Source: Qaidamihabitans albus (GTDB lineage: Bacteria; Actinomycetota; Actinomycetes; Mycobacteriales; Pseudonocardiaceae). Taken from it: DNA of 64,000 nt. The notes under the pieces were generated by a model. The model was given only the letters and a program-made list of their open reading frames with translations, had not been told where the DNA came from and did not search any database. The stretch spans positions 397,599 to 461,598 of the forward strand of contig NZ_JAEHOB010000003.1 of NCBI RefSeq assembly GCF_016464705.1. Reading direction: 5' to 3'. How positions within the stretch are numbered: position 1 is the stretch's first letter; every line of letters begins with the position of its first letter. The translations under genes and the position numbers were made by a program. Shown here piece by piece: positions 25,737-34,091 of this stretch.

Positions 25737-26557
25737 GGTGGCCCGTCCGCTTCACAGAAAGCCCATTCCTTACGCTGAACGCCGTGGATGCGGTGACCGA
25801 GCTGGCGATGTCGGGGCCGTTGCTGCTCGCCGCCGGCGTCGCACTGCTGGCCGGGGCGATCTCGTTCGCCTCGCCGTGCGTTGTGCCCCTCGTCCCCGGC
25901 TACCTCGCCTACCTGGCCGCGCTCGTCGGTGCCGACGCCCCCGCGGTCGGCGCGGACGAGGGCCCCAAGCGGGGCCGGTTCGCGGTCGTCGGCGCCGCCG
26001 GGCTGTTCGTGCTCGGCTTCACCGTGATCTTCACCGCGGGCGTCGGCGGCATCGTCTGGCTCGCCGACGCGCTGCTGCTCAACCAGGACGTCCTGCAACG
26101 GGTGGGGGGCGTGGTCACCATCGCGATGGCCCTGGTGTTCCTCGGCTTCGTCCCGGCCCTCCAGCGCAACGTCCGTTCGCACCACGTGCCGCGCACCGGC
26201 CTCTGGGGTGCCCCCGTGCTCGGCGCCGTCTTCGGTCTCGGCTGGACCCCGTGCATCGGCCCGACGCTGTCCGGGGTGCTTGCCATCGCCGCCGCCAGCG
26301 GCGGCACCGGTGCGCGCGGCTTCCTGCTGGTGCTCGTCTACTGCGTCGGCCTCGGGCTGCCGTTCGTGCTCATCGCGGCAGGTGCGGGCTGGGCCGTGCG
26401 CGCCACCGACTGGCTGCGCCGCAACGGCCGCCGGGTGCAGGTCTTCGGCGGCGTGCTGCTCCTCGTCGTCGGCCTGATGCTGGTCACCGGCCTGTGGGGC
26501 GAGCTGGTGGGCTGGATGCGCGACGCGTTCATCGCCGACACCAGGCTGCCGCTGTGA
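25733..26557 (+). CDS. ccdA: Cytochrome c biogenesis membrane protein CcdA
   Basis: Carries electrons from cytoplasmic thioredoxin across the membrane to ResA. 274 residues, six membrane helices. The paired redox Cys are in helix 1 (ISFASPCVVPLVPGYLAYL) and helix 4 (LGWTPCIGPTLSG). The ATG at 25733 overlaps the resA stop (ATGA); GTG 25784 would give 257 residues, closer to the usual length, so the first 17 residues may not be made. The stop overlaps the resB start. Confidence 0.92.
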   Translation: MRWPVRFTESPFLTLNAVDAVTELAMSGPLLLAAGVALLAGAISFASPCVVPLVPGYLAYLAALVGADAPAVGADEGPKRGRFAVVGAAGLFVLGFTVIFTAGVGGIVWLADALLLNQDVLQRVGGVVTIAMALVFLGFVPALQRNVRSHHVPRTGLWGAPVLGAVFGLGWTPCIGPTLSGVLAIAAASGGTGARGFLLVLVYCVGLGLPFVLIAAGAGWAVRATDWLRRNGRRVQVFGGVLLLVVGLMLVTGLWGELVGWMRDAFIADTRLPL

Positions 26558-28152
26558 TCACGCGGGAGAAGCAGCGGCAGCCCTACCGCGCGACGCCCGC
26601 CCGCCGCGCGCTCGGTTTCGTGCGCAACACCTGGCGCGGGCTGACGTCGATGCGCACGGCGCTGATCCTGCTGTTCCTGCTGGCGCTGGCCGCGATGCCC
26701 GGCGCCCTGCTGCCGCAGCGCAACCTCAACGCACCGAAGACGGCCGAGTACATCGCCGAGTACGGCTGGTGGGGGCGGCTGCTGGACCGGCTGCAGTTCT
26801 TCGACGTCTACTCCAGCGTCTGGTTCTCGGCGATCTACCTGCTGCTGATGGTCTCGCTCGTCGGCTGCCTGCTGCCGCGCAGCCTCGACTACGTGCGCTC
26901 GATGCGCGCCAGGCCGGTGCTGACGCCGCGCAACCTGGCCCGGATGCCGCACTACCGGCGGGCCGAGCTGCCGGGCGGGGCCGACGACGTGCTCGCCACG
27001 GCGAAGTCCCGGCTGCGCGGCTGGCGGACGAGCGAGCGCACGGAGGCCGAGGGCACCCGCACGATCAGCGCCGAGCGTGGCTACCTGCGGGAGACCGGCA
27101 ACCTCGTCTTCCACTTCGGGATGCTCGGCCTCATCGTGGCGTTCGCGCTCGGCAAGATGTTCTCCTACGAGGGCCAGGTCATCGTGCACGCCGACGGCAG
27201 CCAGTTCTGCAACTCCGGGATCTTCGCCTACGACTCGTTCAATCCCGGCCTTCGGGTGGACGGCACCGGACTCAACCCGTTCTGCGTGAAGGTCGACAGC
27301 TTCGAGGCCGAGTACACCGATGTGGGCCAGCCGGTCAGTTACGAGGCCGACCTCGGCTACCAGTCCGGCGAAGATCTGGAGTCGGGCACGTGGCGGCCCT
27401 ATCACCTGGAGGTCAACGAGCCGCTGCGCACCGCCGGTGACCGGGTCTACCTGCTCGGCCACGGCTTCGCGCCGACGTTCACCGTCACCTTCCCCGACGG
27501 CAGCGTCCGGACGCAGAGCGTCCAGTGGCGGCCCGTCGACCAGCAGACGCTGCTCTCCGAGGGCGCCACCAAGTTCGACCCGCCCGGCGTCACCGACACG
27601 GCGCAGCGCCGTGAGCGGCAGCTCGCGATCACCGGCCTGTTCGCGCCGACCGCCGCGCTGCAGGGCAAGGTGCTCACGTCGGTCGACCCGAGGCTGACCA
27701 ATCCGGCCGTCGCGGTGGACGTGCTGCGCGGCGACCTGAACTCCGACCGCAGCCAGTCGATCTTCGAGGTCGACCGGTCGATGGTTGACAGCGGCAGGCT
27801 GGAGCGCGTCGCGCGGGAGAATCTCGACGTCGGCGAGACGATCACCCTCGACGACGGCACCACGGTGCGCTTCGACGGGGTGCGGAACTGGGTGTCGTTG
27901 CAGGTCTCGCACGACCCGACGCAGGGCTGGGTGCTGGGCTTCGCCGTCGCGATGCTGCTCGGCCTCGCCGCCTCGCTGCTGATCAAGCGGCGCAGGCTGT
28001 GGATCCGCGTGGCCCCCGCTGCGGAGAGCGACGGAGAACGACATACTGTAGTAGAGGTGGGCGGCCTCGCCCGCACCGATCAGGCCGGGTACGGGGAGGA
28101 GTTCACCAGGATCGCCGGTGATCTCCTTTCCCGGGACAGAAAGGCACGCTAA
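26554..28152 (+). CDS. resB: Cytochrome c biogenesis protein ResB (CcsB-type haem ligation factor)
   Basis: System-II haem delivery/ligation subunit, working with CcsB/ResC to attach haem to apocytochrome c outside the membrane. 532 residues: helices at ~29-49, ~80-97 and ~185-203, a large extracytoplasmic domain (~205-450), and a last helix (~455-475). The family's TSMRTALILLFLLALAA and YSSVWFSAIYLLLMVSLVGC are present. The true start is GTG 26554, overlapping the ccdA stop; the same frame is open for ~930 nt upstream, but that is a shadow of resA/ccdA. Confidence 0.93.
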   Translation: MITREKQRQPYRATPARRALGFVRNTWRGLTSMRTALILLFLLALAAMPGALLPQRNLNAPKTAEYIAEYGWWGRLLDRLQFFDVYSSVWFSAIYLLLMVSLVGCLLPRSLDYVRSMRARPVLTPRNLARMPHYRRAELPGGADDVLATAKSRLRGWRTSERTEAEGTRTISAERGYLRETGNLVFHFGMLGLIVAFALGKMFSYEGQVIVHADGSQFCNSGIFAYDSFNPGLRVDGTGLNPFCVKVDSFEAEYTDVGQPVSYEADLGYQSGEDLESGTWRPYHLEVNEPLRTAGDRVYLLGHGFAPTFTVTFPDGSVRTQSVQWRPVDQQTLLSEGATKFDPPGVTDTAQRRERQLAITGLFAPTAALQGKVLTSVDPRLTNPAVAVDVLRGDLNSDRSQSIFEVDRSMVDSGRLERVARENLDVGETITLDDGTTVRFDGVRNWVSLQVSHDPTQGWVLGFAVAMLLGLAASLLIKRRRLWIRVAPAAESDGERHTVVEVGGLARTDQAGYGEEFTRIAGDLLSRDRKAR

Positions 28153-29141
28153 TGCCGGTGAACGAGACGTTGTCGCAGTACAGCGACTGGTCCTACACCA
28201 CAGCGGTCGCCGTGTACGTGCTGGCGATGGTCTTCTTCCTCGTCGAGCAGTCGTTCGGCCGCAAGGGCAGGCAGGCCGCCGCGCGAACCAGGGAACGGGC
28301 TCGCGAGCTCGTCGGCGCGGGCGCGCCCGCCGACACCGGCACCGCCCCGCCGCCGGTCGAGCACACCGGGCAGCGTCCCCGCAGGGACCGCTCCGAGCGC
28401 CTTGGCCGGATGGGTGTCGCGCTCACCGTGCTCGGCGTCCTGCTGCACGCCGCGGCGCTGCTGCTACGCGGCCTGGCGACCAGCCGGGTGCCCTGGGGCA
28501 ACATGTACGAGTACATCATGATCGTGTGCCTGATCACGGTCGTGACCTGGCTCGTGGTGGCTCGGAAGTTCCCGGTGCGGCACCTGTCGGCGTTCGTGCT
28601 GCTGCCGGTCGTGATCCTGATGTTCGTGGGCGGCACAATGCTCTACGCCGTCGCCGCGCCGGTGCAGCCCGCGCTCCAGTCGTACTGGCTTGTCATCCAT
28701 GTCTCGGCGGCCGCGGCGTCTTCCGGGGTGTTCCTGGTTCCCGGCGTGGCCAGCCTGCTCTACCTGGTCCGCGAGCGGCACGACCGCGACCCGGCCGCCT
28801 TCGCGCGCTTCGGGCCCCGGCTGCCCGCCGCCGACGTGCTCGACCGCATCGCCTACCGGACCACGGTGTTCGCGTTCCCGGTGTTCACCTTCGGCGTGCT
28901 CTGCGGGGCGGTCTGGGCGGAGGCCGCCTGGGGCCGCTTCTGGGGCTGGGACCCCAAGGAGACCGTCGCGTTCGTGGCATGGGTGGTCTACGCCGCCTAC
29001 CTGCACTCCCGTGCGACCGCGGGCTGGCGGGGCCGGCGTGCCGCGATCATCAACATCGTCGGGTTCTCGGTGACCGTGTTCAACCTGTTCTTCGTCAACC
29101 TGGTGACCACCGGTCTTCACTCGTATGCCGGAGTGAGCTGA
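28152..29141 (+). CDS. ccsB: Cytochrome c biogenesis protein CcsB (ResC/CcsA family)
   Basis: Haem-handling membrane protein with the tryptophan-rich haem motif WGRFWGWDPKETVAFVAWVVYAAYLH (~262-287). Conserved His residues lie in LLHAAALLLRG, LVIHVSAAAA and AAYLHSR. 329 residues with about eight helices and a polar 60-residue loop after the first helix. Its ATG overlaps the resB stop (TAATG). Last gene of the resA-ccdA-resB-ccsB unit; needed for the cytochrome bcc complex that takes electrons from menaquinol. Confidence 0.95.
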   Translation: MPVNETLSQYSDWSYTTAVAVYVLAMVFFLVEQSFGRKGRQAAARTRERARELVGAGAPADTGTAPPPVEHTGQRPRRDRSERLGRMGVALTVLGVLLHAAALLLRGLATSRVPWGNMYEYIMIVCLITVVTWLVVARKFPVRHLSAFVLLPVVILMFVGGTMLYAVAAPVQPALQSYWLVIHVSAAAASSGVFLVPGVASLLYLVRERHDRDPAAFARFGPRLPAADVLDRIAYRTTVFAFPVFTFGVLCGAVWAEAAWGRFWGWDPKETVAFVAWVVYAAYLHSRATAGWRGRRAAIINIVGFSVTVFNLFFVNLVTTGLHSYAGVS

Positions 29142-29161
29142 CGGAGCGCGTCGTCTGCGGC

Positions 29162-29167
29162 TACCGT
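29162..29167 (+). promoter_or_regulatory. Candidate -10 element for the ParA/MinD-like gene
   Basis: TACCGT matches TAnnnT. A transcript starting ~6-7 nt later would have a ~45-nt leader containing GGAGG before GTG 29218. Read instead as leaderless, it would place the start at GTG 29173. Confidence 0.35.
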
Positions 29168-29217
29168 CGCAGGTGAAACAGGGGGATTGCACAGCAGACA
29201 AGCGGAGGATTGACGCG

Positions 29218-30489
29218 GTGACCGGACCCAACGAGTCGGTGCCTGGACACCCGGAAGGCTCGGACAGCCCCACCCGGTGGCAGAACCCGCCCGGGGCACA
29301 GCAGGGGCGGCAACCGGCGCAGCCGGATGCCAACGGGCAGGAACCGGCCTACTCCGAGGAGCGCACGGACTCCACGCCGCATCCGGCCGTGCCCGCCTCG
29401 CAGCAGGCGCCGCAGCAGCCGTACCCGCCGCAGCAGGCCCACGACCCGAACCTGCCGCCGCTGACGCCCCAGCAGTACCACGAGGCCCAGTACCAGCACG
29501 CGCAGCAGCCACCGCCGCCGCCGTTGCCGCAGCCGCAGCGCGGCAGGCATTCGCTGGCCAACGGCACCGACCTGACCAGCGCACACCTGGTCCGGCGCAC
29601 GAAGCGGCGCCCGCAGTCCGGCTGGCGCAAGGCCGTTTACGTCGGGACCGGCAAGCTCATCAACCCGGGGGAGAGCCCGGCCGACCGCAGGCGGCGCGAG
29701 CTGATCGCGCGGGTGAACCAGCCGCTCCGTGGCTGCTTCAAGATCGGCATGCTCAGCCTCAAGGGCGGGGTCGGCAAGACCACCACCACGACCACGCTCG
29801 GCGCGACGTTCGCGTCGCTGCGTGGCGACCGGGTGATCGCCGTGGACGCGAACCCGGACCGCGGGACGCTGTCGCAGAAGATCCCGATCGAGACCACGGC
29901 TACCGTGCGGCACCTGTTGCGCGACGCCGCCCGGATCACGCGCTACAGCGACGTGCGGTCCTACACCTCACAGGGGTCGAGCCGGCTGGAGATCCTCGCC
30001 AGCGAGCAGGATCCGGCGGTGTCGGAGGCGTTCTCCGAGAACGACTACCGGCGCACGGTCGACCTGCTGGAACACTTCTACAACATCGTGCTCACCGACT
30101 GCGGCACCGGCCTGATGCATTCCGCCATGAAGGGTGTGCTCGACGCGGCCGACTCGCTCGTGATCGTGTCGTCCGGCTCCGTCGACGGGGCGCGCAGCGC
30201 CTCGGCCACGCTCGACTGGCTGGACGCGCACGGCTACGGCGACCTGGTGAAACGGTCGGTCGCCGTGATCAACTCGGTGCGGCCGAAGGGCGGCTCCGTG
30301 GATCTGGACAAGCTCGCGGCACACTTCGCGGCGCGCACCCGCGGCGTCTGCCGGATTCCGTTCGACCCGCATCTCGAAGAGGGCGCGGAGATCGAGCTGG
30401 ACCGGCTGCAGGGCGAGACGAGGCTCGCCCTACTGGAACTCGCGGCGACGGTCGCCGATGGCTTCGCCGGCGACCGCCTGCCGCGATAG
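29218..30489 (+). CDS. MinD/ParA-like P-loop ATPase with Pro/Gln-rich N-terminus (Rv0530/EspI-like)
   Basis: 423 residues. The first ~115 are disordered and rich in Pro and Gln (QQAPQQPYPPQQ). A basic linker with a conserved-looking stretch follows (AHLVRRTKRRPQSGWRKAVY). The ATPase domain starts near residue 172 with deviant Walker A SLKGGVGKTTTTTTLG and VIAVDANPDRGTLSQ, and later LTDCGTG. This is the architecture of actinobacterial EspI/Rv0530 proteins. A role in positioning or regulating a membrane machine is possible but unproven. Start GTG 29218 has GGAGG 9 nt upstream; GTG 29173 would add 15 residues. Converges with a small minus-strand gene, 6 nt between stops. Confidence 0.85.
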   Translation: MTGPNESVPGHPEGSDSPTRWQNPPGAQQGRQPAQPDANGQEPAYSEERTDSTPHPAVPASQQAPQQPYPPQQAHDPNLPPLTPQQYHEAQYQHAQQPPPPPLPQPQRGRHSLANGTDLTSAHLVRRTKRRPQSGWRKAVYVGTGKLINPGESPADRRRRELIARVNQPLRGCFKIGMLSLKGGVGKTTTTTTLGATFASLRGDRVIAVDANPDRGTLSQKIPIETTATVRHLLRDAARITRYSDVRSYTSQGSSRLEILASEQDPAVSEAFSENDYRRTVDLLEHFYNIVLTDCGTGLMHSAMKGVLDAADSLVIVSSGSVDGARSASATLDWLDAHGYGDLVKRSVAVINSVRPKGGSVDLDKLAAHFAARTRGVCRIPFDPHLEEGAEIELDRLQGETRLALLELAATVADGFAGDRLPR

Positions 30490-30495
30490 CGCCTG

Positions 30496-30681
30496 CTAGC
30501 TCTTGCCTTCTTCGTCGCCCGGCTTGGGCTTCTGCTCACCGAGCTTGCGGAGAAAGTCCGGGTCGTCATCCGGAGCCACAGTCGGCTGACGCGAGGCCAC
30601 CCCGACGCGTTCGGCGCCGAACGCTCGCCACATCAGTACGGCGATGGTTAGCGCGCCGATCGCCGCGAGCAGGTAGATCAT
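30496..30681 (-). CDS. Small single-helix membrane protein
   Basis: 61 residues: one N-terminal membrane helix (IYLLAAIGALTIAVLMWRAF, ~2-21) and a polar Pro/Asp/Lys-rich tail (DDDPDFLRKLGEQKPKPGDEEGK). Start ATG preceded by GGGAG. Position next to the Rv0530-like gene matches a small mycobacterial membrane gene. Function unknown. Confidence 0.75.
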   Translation of the reverse strand: MIYLLAAIGALTIAVLMWRAFGAERVGVASRQPTVAPDDDPDFLRKLGEQKPKPGDEEGKS

Positions 30682-30804
30682 GCTCGCTCCCTTCCGGAGG
30701 TGCTGCGCGAGTGAGTCAACTACTGCCCCGAGATTAGCCCTTTTGTCAGGAATTCGGGGCTGGGTGCCCCGTGACCTTGAACGGCGCCCCAGCCCGCGCG
30801 GTCG

Positions 30805-31038
30805 TCACGGGCGCGTGATCGCCGTTTCGTCGGCCTGTCCCGGTTCGTTCGCGTCGGTGGTCAGCCGGGCCAGCAGCTCGTTGACCTCAGCCTCCCGGAA
30901 CCGGCGATGCCCGCCGGGGGTGCGGATGGATCCGATCCGGCCCGCCGTGGCCCAGCGGGTCACGGTCTTCGGGTCGACCCGGAACAACGCGGCGACTTCA
31001 CCGGGGGTGAGCAGCCGTCCTCCCATCGTCGCGGTCAC
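30805..31038 (-). CDS. bldC: BldC-family developmental regulator
   Basis: 77-residue MerR-like winged-helix protein: LLTPGEVAALFRVDPKTVTRWATAGRIGSIRTPGGHRRFREAEVNELLARL, which closely matches the streptomycete developmental regulator BldC throughout the DNA-binding domain. BldC binds direct repeats cooperatively and represses or activates development genes. Start GTG 31038 with AAGGAGG 6 nt upstream; ATG 31026 is an alternative. The C-terminal 20 residues are variable. Divergent from the Lrp/AsnC gene; 206 nt between them hold the promoters of both. Confidence 0.92.
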   Translation of the reverse strand: MTATMGGRLLTPGEVAALFRVDPKTVTRWATAGRIGSIRTPGGHRRFREAEVNELLARLTTDANEPGQADETAITRP

Positions 31039-31232
31039 TTTCCGCCTCCTTCACGCGCTGAGTGTTATACCGGGAGCGCGTCGAGCTTCATGTGCCGTCC
31101 GTGCCCGGTGCTCCAACTCCACGATCGTTGCACTTCACCCGGCAGGTACTCGAACGGTTGTCAGAGGGTAAAGAGGTAGTAAGGGACAAAACGACCGGTT
31201 CGGACAGTGCGTGTCCGTGCAGTTCAGGCCGT

Positions 31233-31238
31233 TACAGT
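31233..31238 (+). promoter_or_regulatory. -10 element of a probable leaderless promoter for the Lrp/AsnC gene
   Basis: TACAGT, then exactly 6 nt, then GTG 31245. No ribosome site precedes that GTG. The hexamer and spacing are identical to those before putB. Confidence 0.55.
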
Positions 31239-31244
31239 GGGTTC

Positions 31245-31733
31245 GTGGACCAGCTCGACCGCAAGATCATCGCTGAGCTCCGGCTCAACGGCAGGGCCAC
31301 CTACGCCGAGCTCGGCCGCACCGTGGGGCTGTCCCCTTCGTCGGTGCACGAACGGGTCGGCAAGCTGGAGGCGGCCGGGATCATCACCGGCTACCACGCG
31401 GTCGTCGATCCGCGTGCCGTCGGCCTCGGCGTCACCGCGCTCGTCGGGATCCAGCCGACGGACACCGCCTCCGACGACGACGTCGCCGTCTCGCTCGGCG
31501 AGCTCGCCGAGGTGGAGAGCTGTTACGCGGTCGCGGGCGACCAGGCGTTCGTCGTGAAGGTGCGGGTGGAGACCGTGGACGAGCTGGAGCGCACGCTCGG
31601 CAGGCTCCGCCGGATCGGTGGCGTGGCCCGCACGCACACGACGGTCGTGCTCTCCACGCGGTTCGAGGGCAGGCCCAACAACACCGGCCTGGACCTGCCC
31701 GGAGACCGTCCGGACGGCGGCGTAGCCTCGTAG
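31245..31733 (+). CDS. Lrp/AsnC-family transcriptional regulator
   Basis: 162 residues: N-terminal helix-turn-helix (LDRKIIAELRLNGRATYAELGRTVGLSPSSVHERVGKLEAAGII, ~3-48) and C-terminal ligand-binding RAM domain (~65-145). An amino acid is the usual effector. The adjacent DUF4229 and cysteine synthase/desulfhydrase genes are candidate targets if the effector is cysteine, but this is inference. The frame is open upstream to 31062, but the leaderless promoter fixes GTG 31245. Confidence 0.9.
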   Translation: MDQLDRKIIAELRLNGRATYAELGRTVGLSPSSVHERVGKLEAAGIITGYHAVVDPRAVGLGVTALVGIQPTDTASDDDVAVSLGELAEVESCYAVAGDQAFVVKVRVETVDELERTLGRLRRIGGVARTHTTVVLSTRFEGRPNNTGLDLPGDRPDGGVAS

Positions 31734-31736
31734 AAC

Positions 31737-32021
31737 GTGAGCGAACGTCCAGGTGAGCATCTCGTCCGCGACCTGATCCTCTACGTGCTCGCGCGCTTCG
31801 CGCTGGTCGCGGTCGTCGCGACCGTGCTGGTGTTGTTCAACGTCCCGCTGCTCGTCGCGCTCGCCGTCGGGCTCGTCGTCGGCCTCCCGCTCGGCCTGCT
31901 GCTGCTGCGGCCGCTCAACGCCCGGGTGACGGCCGGGCTCGCGGCCCGCAACGAGCACCGGGCGCGCGAGCGTGCGCGGCTGCGGGCGCAGCTGCGCGGT
32001 GACGAGCCGGAGGCCGAGTGA
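31737..32021 (+). CDS. DUF4229 small membrane protein
   Basis: 94 residues with two membrane helices forming a hairpin (~12-34 and 37-58, rich in Leu/Val), then an Arg/Glu-rich cytoplasmic tail ([24 protein letters not shown]). This fits the actinobacterial DUF4229 family. Four nt after the Lrp stop; its own stop overlaps the next start (GTGA), so it is translationally coupled to the cysteine synthase-like gene. Confidence 0.8.
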   Translation: MSERPGEHLVRDLILYVLARFALVAVVATVLVLFNVPLLVALAVGLVVGLPLGLLLLRPLNARVTAGLAARNEHRARERARLRAQLRGDEPEAE

Positions 32022-33091
32022 ACCGCGCGTGGGTCAGCGAGGCCATCCGGATCATCGAGGCCGACGCCAACCGCAGTGCCGACACCCACCTGCACGTCTT
32101 CCCGCTGCCCGCCGACTGGGGCATCGACCTTTACCTCAAGGACGAGTCGGTGCACCCCACCGGTTCGCTCAAGCACCGGCTGGCCCGCTCGCTGCTGCTC
32201 TACGGCCTGGTCAACGGCCAGATCGGCCCGGAAACCGTGCTGATCGAGGCGTCGAGTGGTTCCACCGCCGTGTCCGAGGCGTACTTCGCCCGGATGCTCG
32301 GCCTCGAGTTCGTCACGGTCATGCCACGCAAGACCAGCCAGGAGAAGATCGACCTCATCCAGTTCTACGGCGGCCGCTGCCACTTCGTGGACGTGCCCCC
32401 GGACATGTACTCGGAGGCCGAGCGCCTCGCCGCTGACTGCGGCGGGCACTACCTCGACCAGTTCACCTACGCCGAGCGGGCCACCGACTGGCGGGGCAAC
32501 AACAACATCGCCGAGTCGGTGTTCACGCAGATGCGCTCGGAACGGCACCCGGTGCCGGCGTGGATCGTCGTCGGCGCGGGCACCGGCGGCACGAGCGCGA
32601 CGTTCGGCCGCTACGTCCGCTACCGCAGGCACCCGACGAAGATCGCGGTCGTCGACCCGGAGAACTCCGCTTTCTACGGCGCCTGGCAGACGCGCGCGCT
32701 CGACTACACGACCGGCATGCCGTCCCGCATCGAGGGCATCGGCCGCCCCCGCGTCGAGCCTTCGTTCGTGCCCGAGGTGATCGACGAGATGTTCCGGGTG
32801 CCCGACGCCGCCTCGCTCGCCGCGATCCGCTTCCTGCGGGAGCGCACCGGCTACTGGGCGGGCGGCTCCACCGGCACGAACCTGCACGGCGCGTTCCGGC
32901 TGATCTCGCGGATGCTCGCCGAGGGGCAGACCGGCAGCGTGGTGACGTTGCTGTGCGACGGCGGCGATCGCTACGCGAACACCTACTACAGCGACCGGTG
33001 GATCGCCGAGCACGGTCTCGACCTCGGCCCGCACCTCACGGCACTGGCGGACTTCTTCGAGACCGGCGCCTTCCCCGCCCCGCCCTCGTGA
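32018..33091 (+). CDS. PLP-dependent cysteine synthase family protein (Cds1-like)
   Basis: Fold-type II PLP enzyme, 357 residues. The PLP Lys lies in [11 protein letters not shown] (~48), substrate loop [13 protein letters not shown] (~77), phosphate-binding [10 protein letters not shown] (~189) and a C-terminal LLCDGGDRY (Ser/Cys position ~318). It is closer to the Cds1/L-cysteine desulfhydrase type (Rv3684 of M. tuberculosis, which releases H2S from cysteine) than to CysK/CysM. H2S made here could affect respiration, but that is inference. The stop TGA is the first TGA of the 46-bp element (TCG TGA), so the element sets the C-terminus. Convergent with menA. Confidence 0.84.
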   Translation: MNRAWVSEAIRIIEADANRSADTHLHVFPLPADWGIDLYLKDESVHPTGSLKHRLARSLLLYGLVNGQIGPETVLIEASSGSTAVSEAYFARMLGLEFVTVMPRKTSQEKIDLIQFYGGRCHFVDVPPDMYSEAERLAADCGGHYLDQFTYAERATDWRGNNNIAESVFTQMRSERHPVPAWIVVGAGTGGTSATFGRYVRYRRHPTKIAVVDPENSAFYGAWQTRALDYTTGMPSRIEGIGRPRVEPSFVPEVIDEMFRVPDAASLAAIRFLRERTGYWAGGSTGTNLHGAFRLISRMLAEGQTGSVVTLLCDGGDRYANTYYSDRWIAEHGLDLGPHLTALADFFETGAFPAPPS

Positions 33092-33130
33092 GTGCGCACG
33101 CGAGTTAGAACTCGCGTGGCCACTCACGAG
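33085..33130. repeat. 46-bp palindromic element, copy 3
   Basis: CTCGTGAGTG / CACTCACGAG 10-bp terminal arms and an inner pair ACGCGAGTT / AACTCGCGT around a central AG. The whole is a near-perfect 23-bp-armed palindrome with a CG/GC mismatch. It lies between the convergent cysteine synthase-like and menA genes and gives the former its stop codon. Confidence 0.92.
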
Positions 33131-33132
33131 CC

Positions 33133-34005
33133 CTAGGCGAGCACCAGGGCCAGCGCCGTCAACGCCGACCACGCGAGCATCGCCAGGCCGGTGTCGCGCA
33201 GGACGTGGATCAGCCCGAGGCCCTCGCCACCGCTGACGACCGTGCGCACCGGCTTGACCAGCAGCAGCGCCGCGGCCAGCCCGATCAGGGTCACCGGATG
33301 GCCGAGCCCCATCGCCACCGTGATCACGAACGGCACGGTCACCAAGGCAAGGTAAAGAGCTCGTGTTCCCGCGTCACCCAGCAGCACCGCCAGCGTGCGC
33401 TTGCCCGCGCCGCGGTCGGTGGGGATGTCGCGGAGGTTGTTGGCGCTCAGCACGGCCGTCGACAGTGACCCGACCGCCACCGCGCAGCCGAGCGCCTCCC
33501 AGCTCACCGTCTTCGCCTGGACGTAGACGGTGCCGAGCACGGCGGCCAGGCCGAAGAACACGAACACCGCGAGCTCGCCCAACCCGGCGTAGCCGTACGG
33601 CCGCCTGCCGCCCGTGTAGAACCAGGCGCCGCCGATGCACAGCGCGCCGAGCGCGAGCAGCCACCACGTCCCGGTCAGCGCGACCAGCACGAGCCCGAGT
33701 ACCCCCGCGATCCCGAGTGAGGTGAGGGCGGCGGCGAGGACCGCCTTCGGCCTGGCCGCGCCGGAGCCGACCAGCCGCATCGGCCCCACCCGGTCGGTGT
33801 CGGTGCCGCGGACGCCGTCGGAGTAGTCGTTCGCGTAGTTGACGCCGACGATGAGCGCGAGCGCGACCAGCAGCGCCAGCAGCGACTGCCACCACGAGAA
33901 CGCGCCGAGCTGCGCCGCCGCCCCCGCGCCCGCCAGCACCGGGGCGATGGCGTTGGGCAACGTCCGCGGCCGCGCCCCCTCGATCCACTCCGCAACAGTC
34001 GCCAT
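33133..34005 (-). CDS. menA: 1,4-dihydroxy-2-naphthoate polyprenyltransferase
   Basis: Joins the polyprenyl chain to DHNA to give demethylmenaquinone, in the membrane. 290 residues, about nine helices. First Asp-rich motif [14 protein letters not shown] (~56-69) and second [16 protein letters not shown] (~190-205) bind the prenyl diphosphate-Mg. Its substrates would come from the GrcC-type synthase at the end of the window and from MenB's product line. Ends 3 nt from the 46-bp element. Confidence 0.96.
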   Translation of the reverse strand: MATVAEWIEGARPRTLPNAIAPVLAGAGAAAQLGAFSWWQSLLALLVALALIVGVNYANDYSDGVRGTDTDRVGPMRLVGSGAARPKAVLAAALTSLGIAGVLGLVLVALTGTWWLLALGALCIGGAWFYTGGRRPYGYAGLGELAVFVFFGLAAVLGTVYVQAKTVSWEALGCAVAVGSLSTAVLSANNLRDIPTDRGAGKRTLAVLLGDAGTRALYLALVTVPFVITVAMGLGHPVTLIGLAAALLLVKPVRTVVSGGEGLGLIHVLRDTGLAMLAWSALTALALVLA

Positions 34006-34036
34006 GGGCGATCATTCTTCACCTGCGCTCAACGCA

Positions 34037-34083
34037 CCCAATGCGGCACCCGTTGCGTTCAACGCACCGGATGCCACATTGGG
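34037..34083. repeat. 47-bp palindrome between menA and the secreted-protein gene
   Basis: Left 23-nt arm starts CCCAATGCGGCA and right arm ends TGCCACATTGGG, around a single central C; the inner part is TGCGTT-C-AACGCA. Three mismatches in 23 pairs. Unrelated in sequence to the 46-bp family, with an extra partial copy (CAACGCACC) just to the left. It lies in the 86-nt gap downstream of one minus-strand gene and upstream of menA. Confidence 0.8.
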
Positions 34084-34091
34084 GCGCTCTG

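Noticed and set aside
25621-26553. Upstream extension of the ResB frame
   Set aside because: It overlaps resA and ccdA, which have catalytic motifs in their own frames; GTG 26554 overlaps the ccdA stop and gives the normal ResB length.
30757-30795. Weak inverted repeat GGGCTGGG / CCCAGCCC after bldC as a terminator
   Set aside because: Only an 8-bp stem with a 23-nt loop and no U-tract; not strong enough to list.
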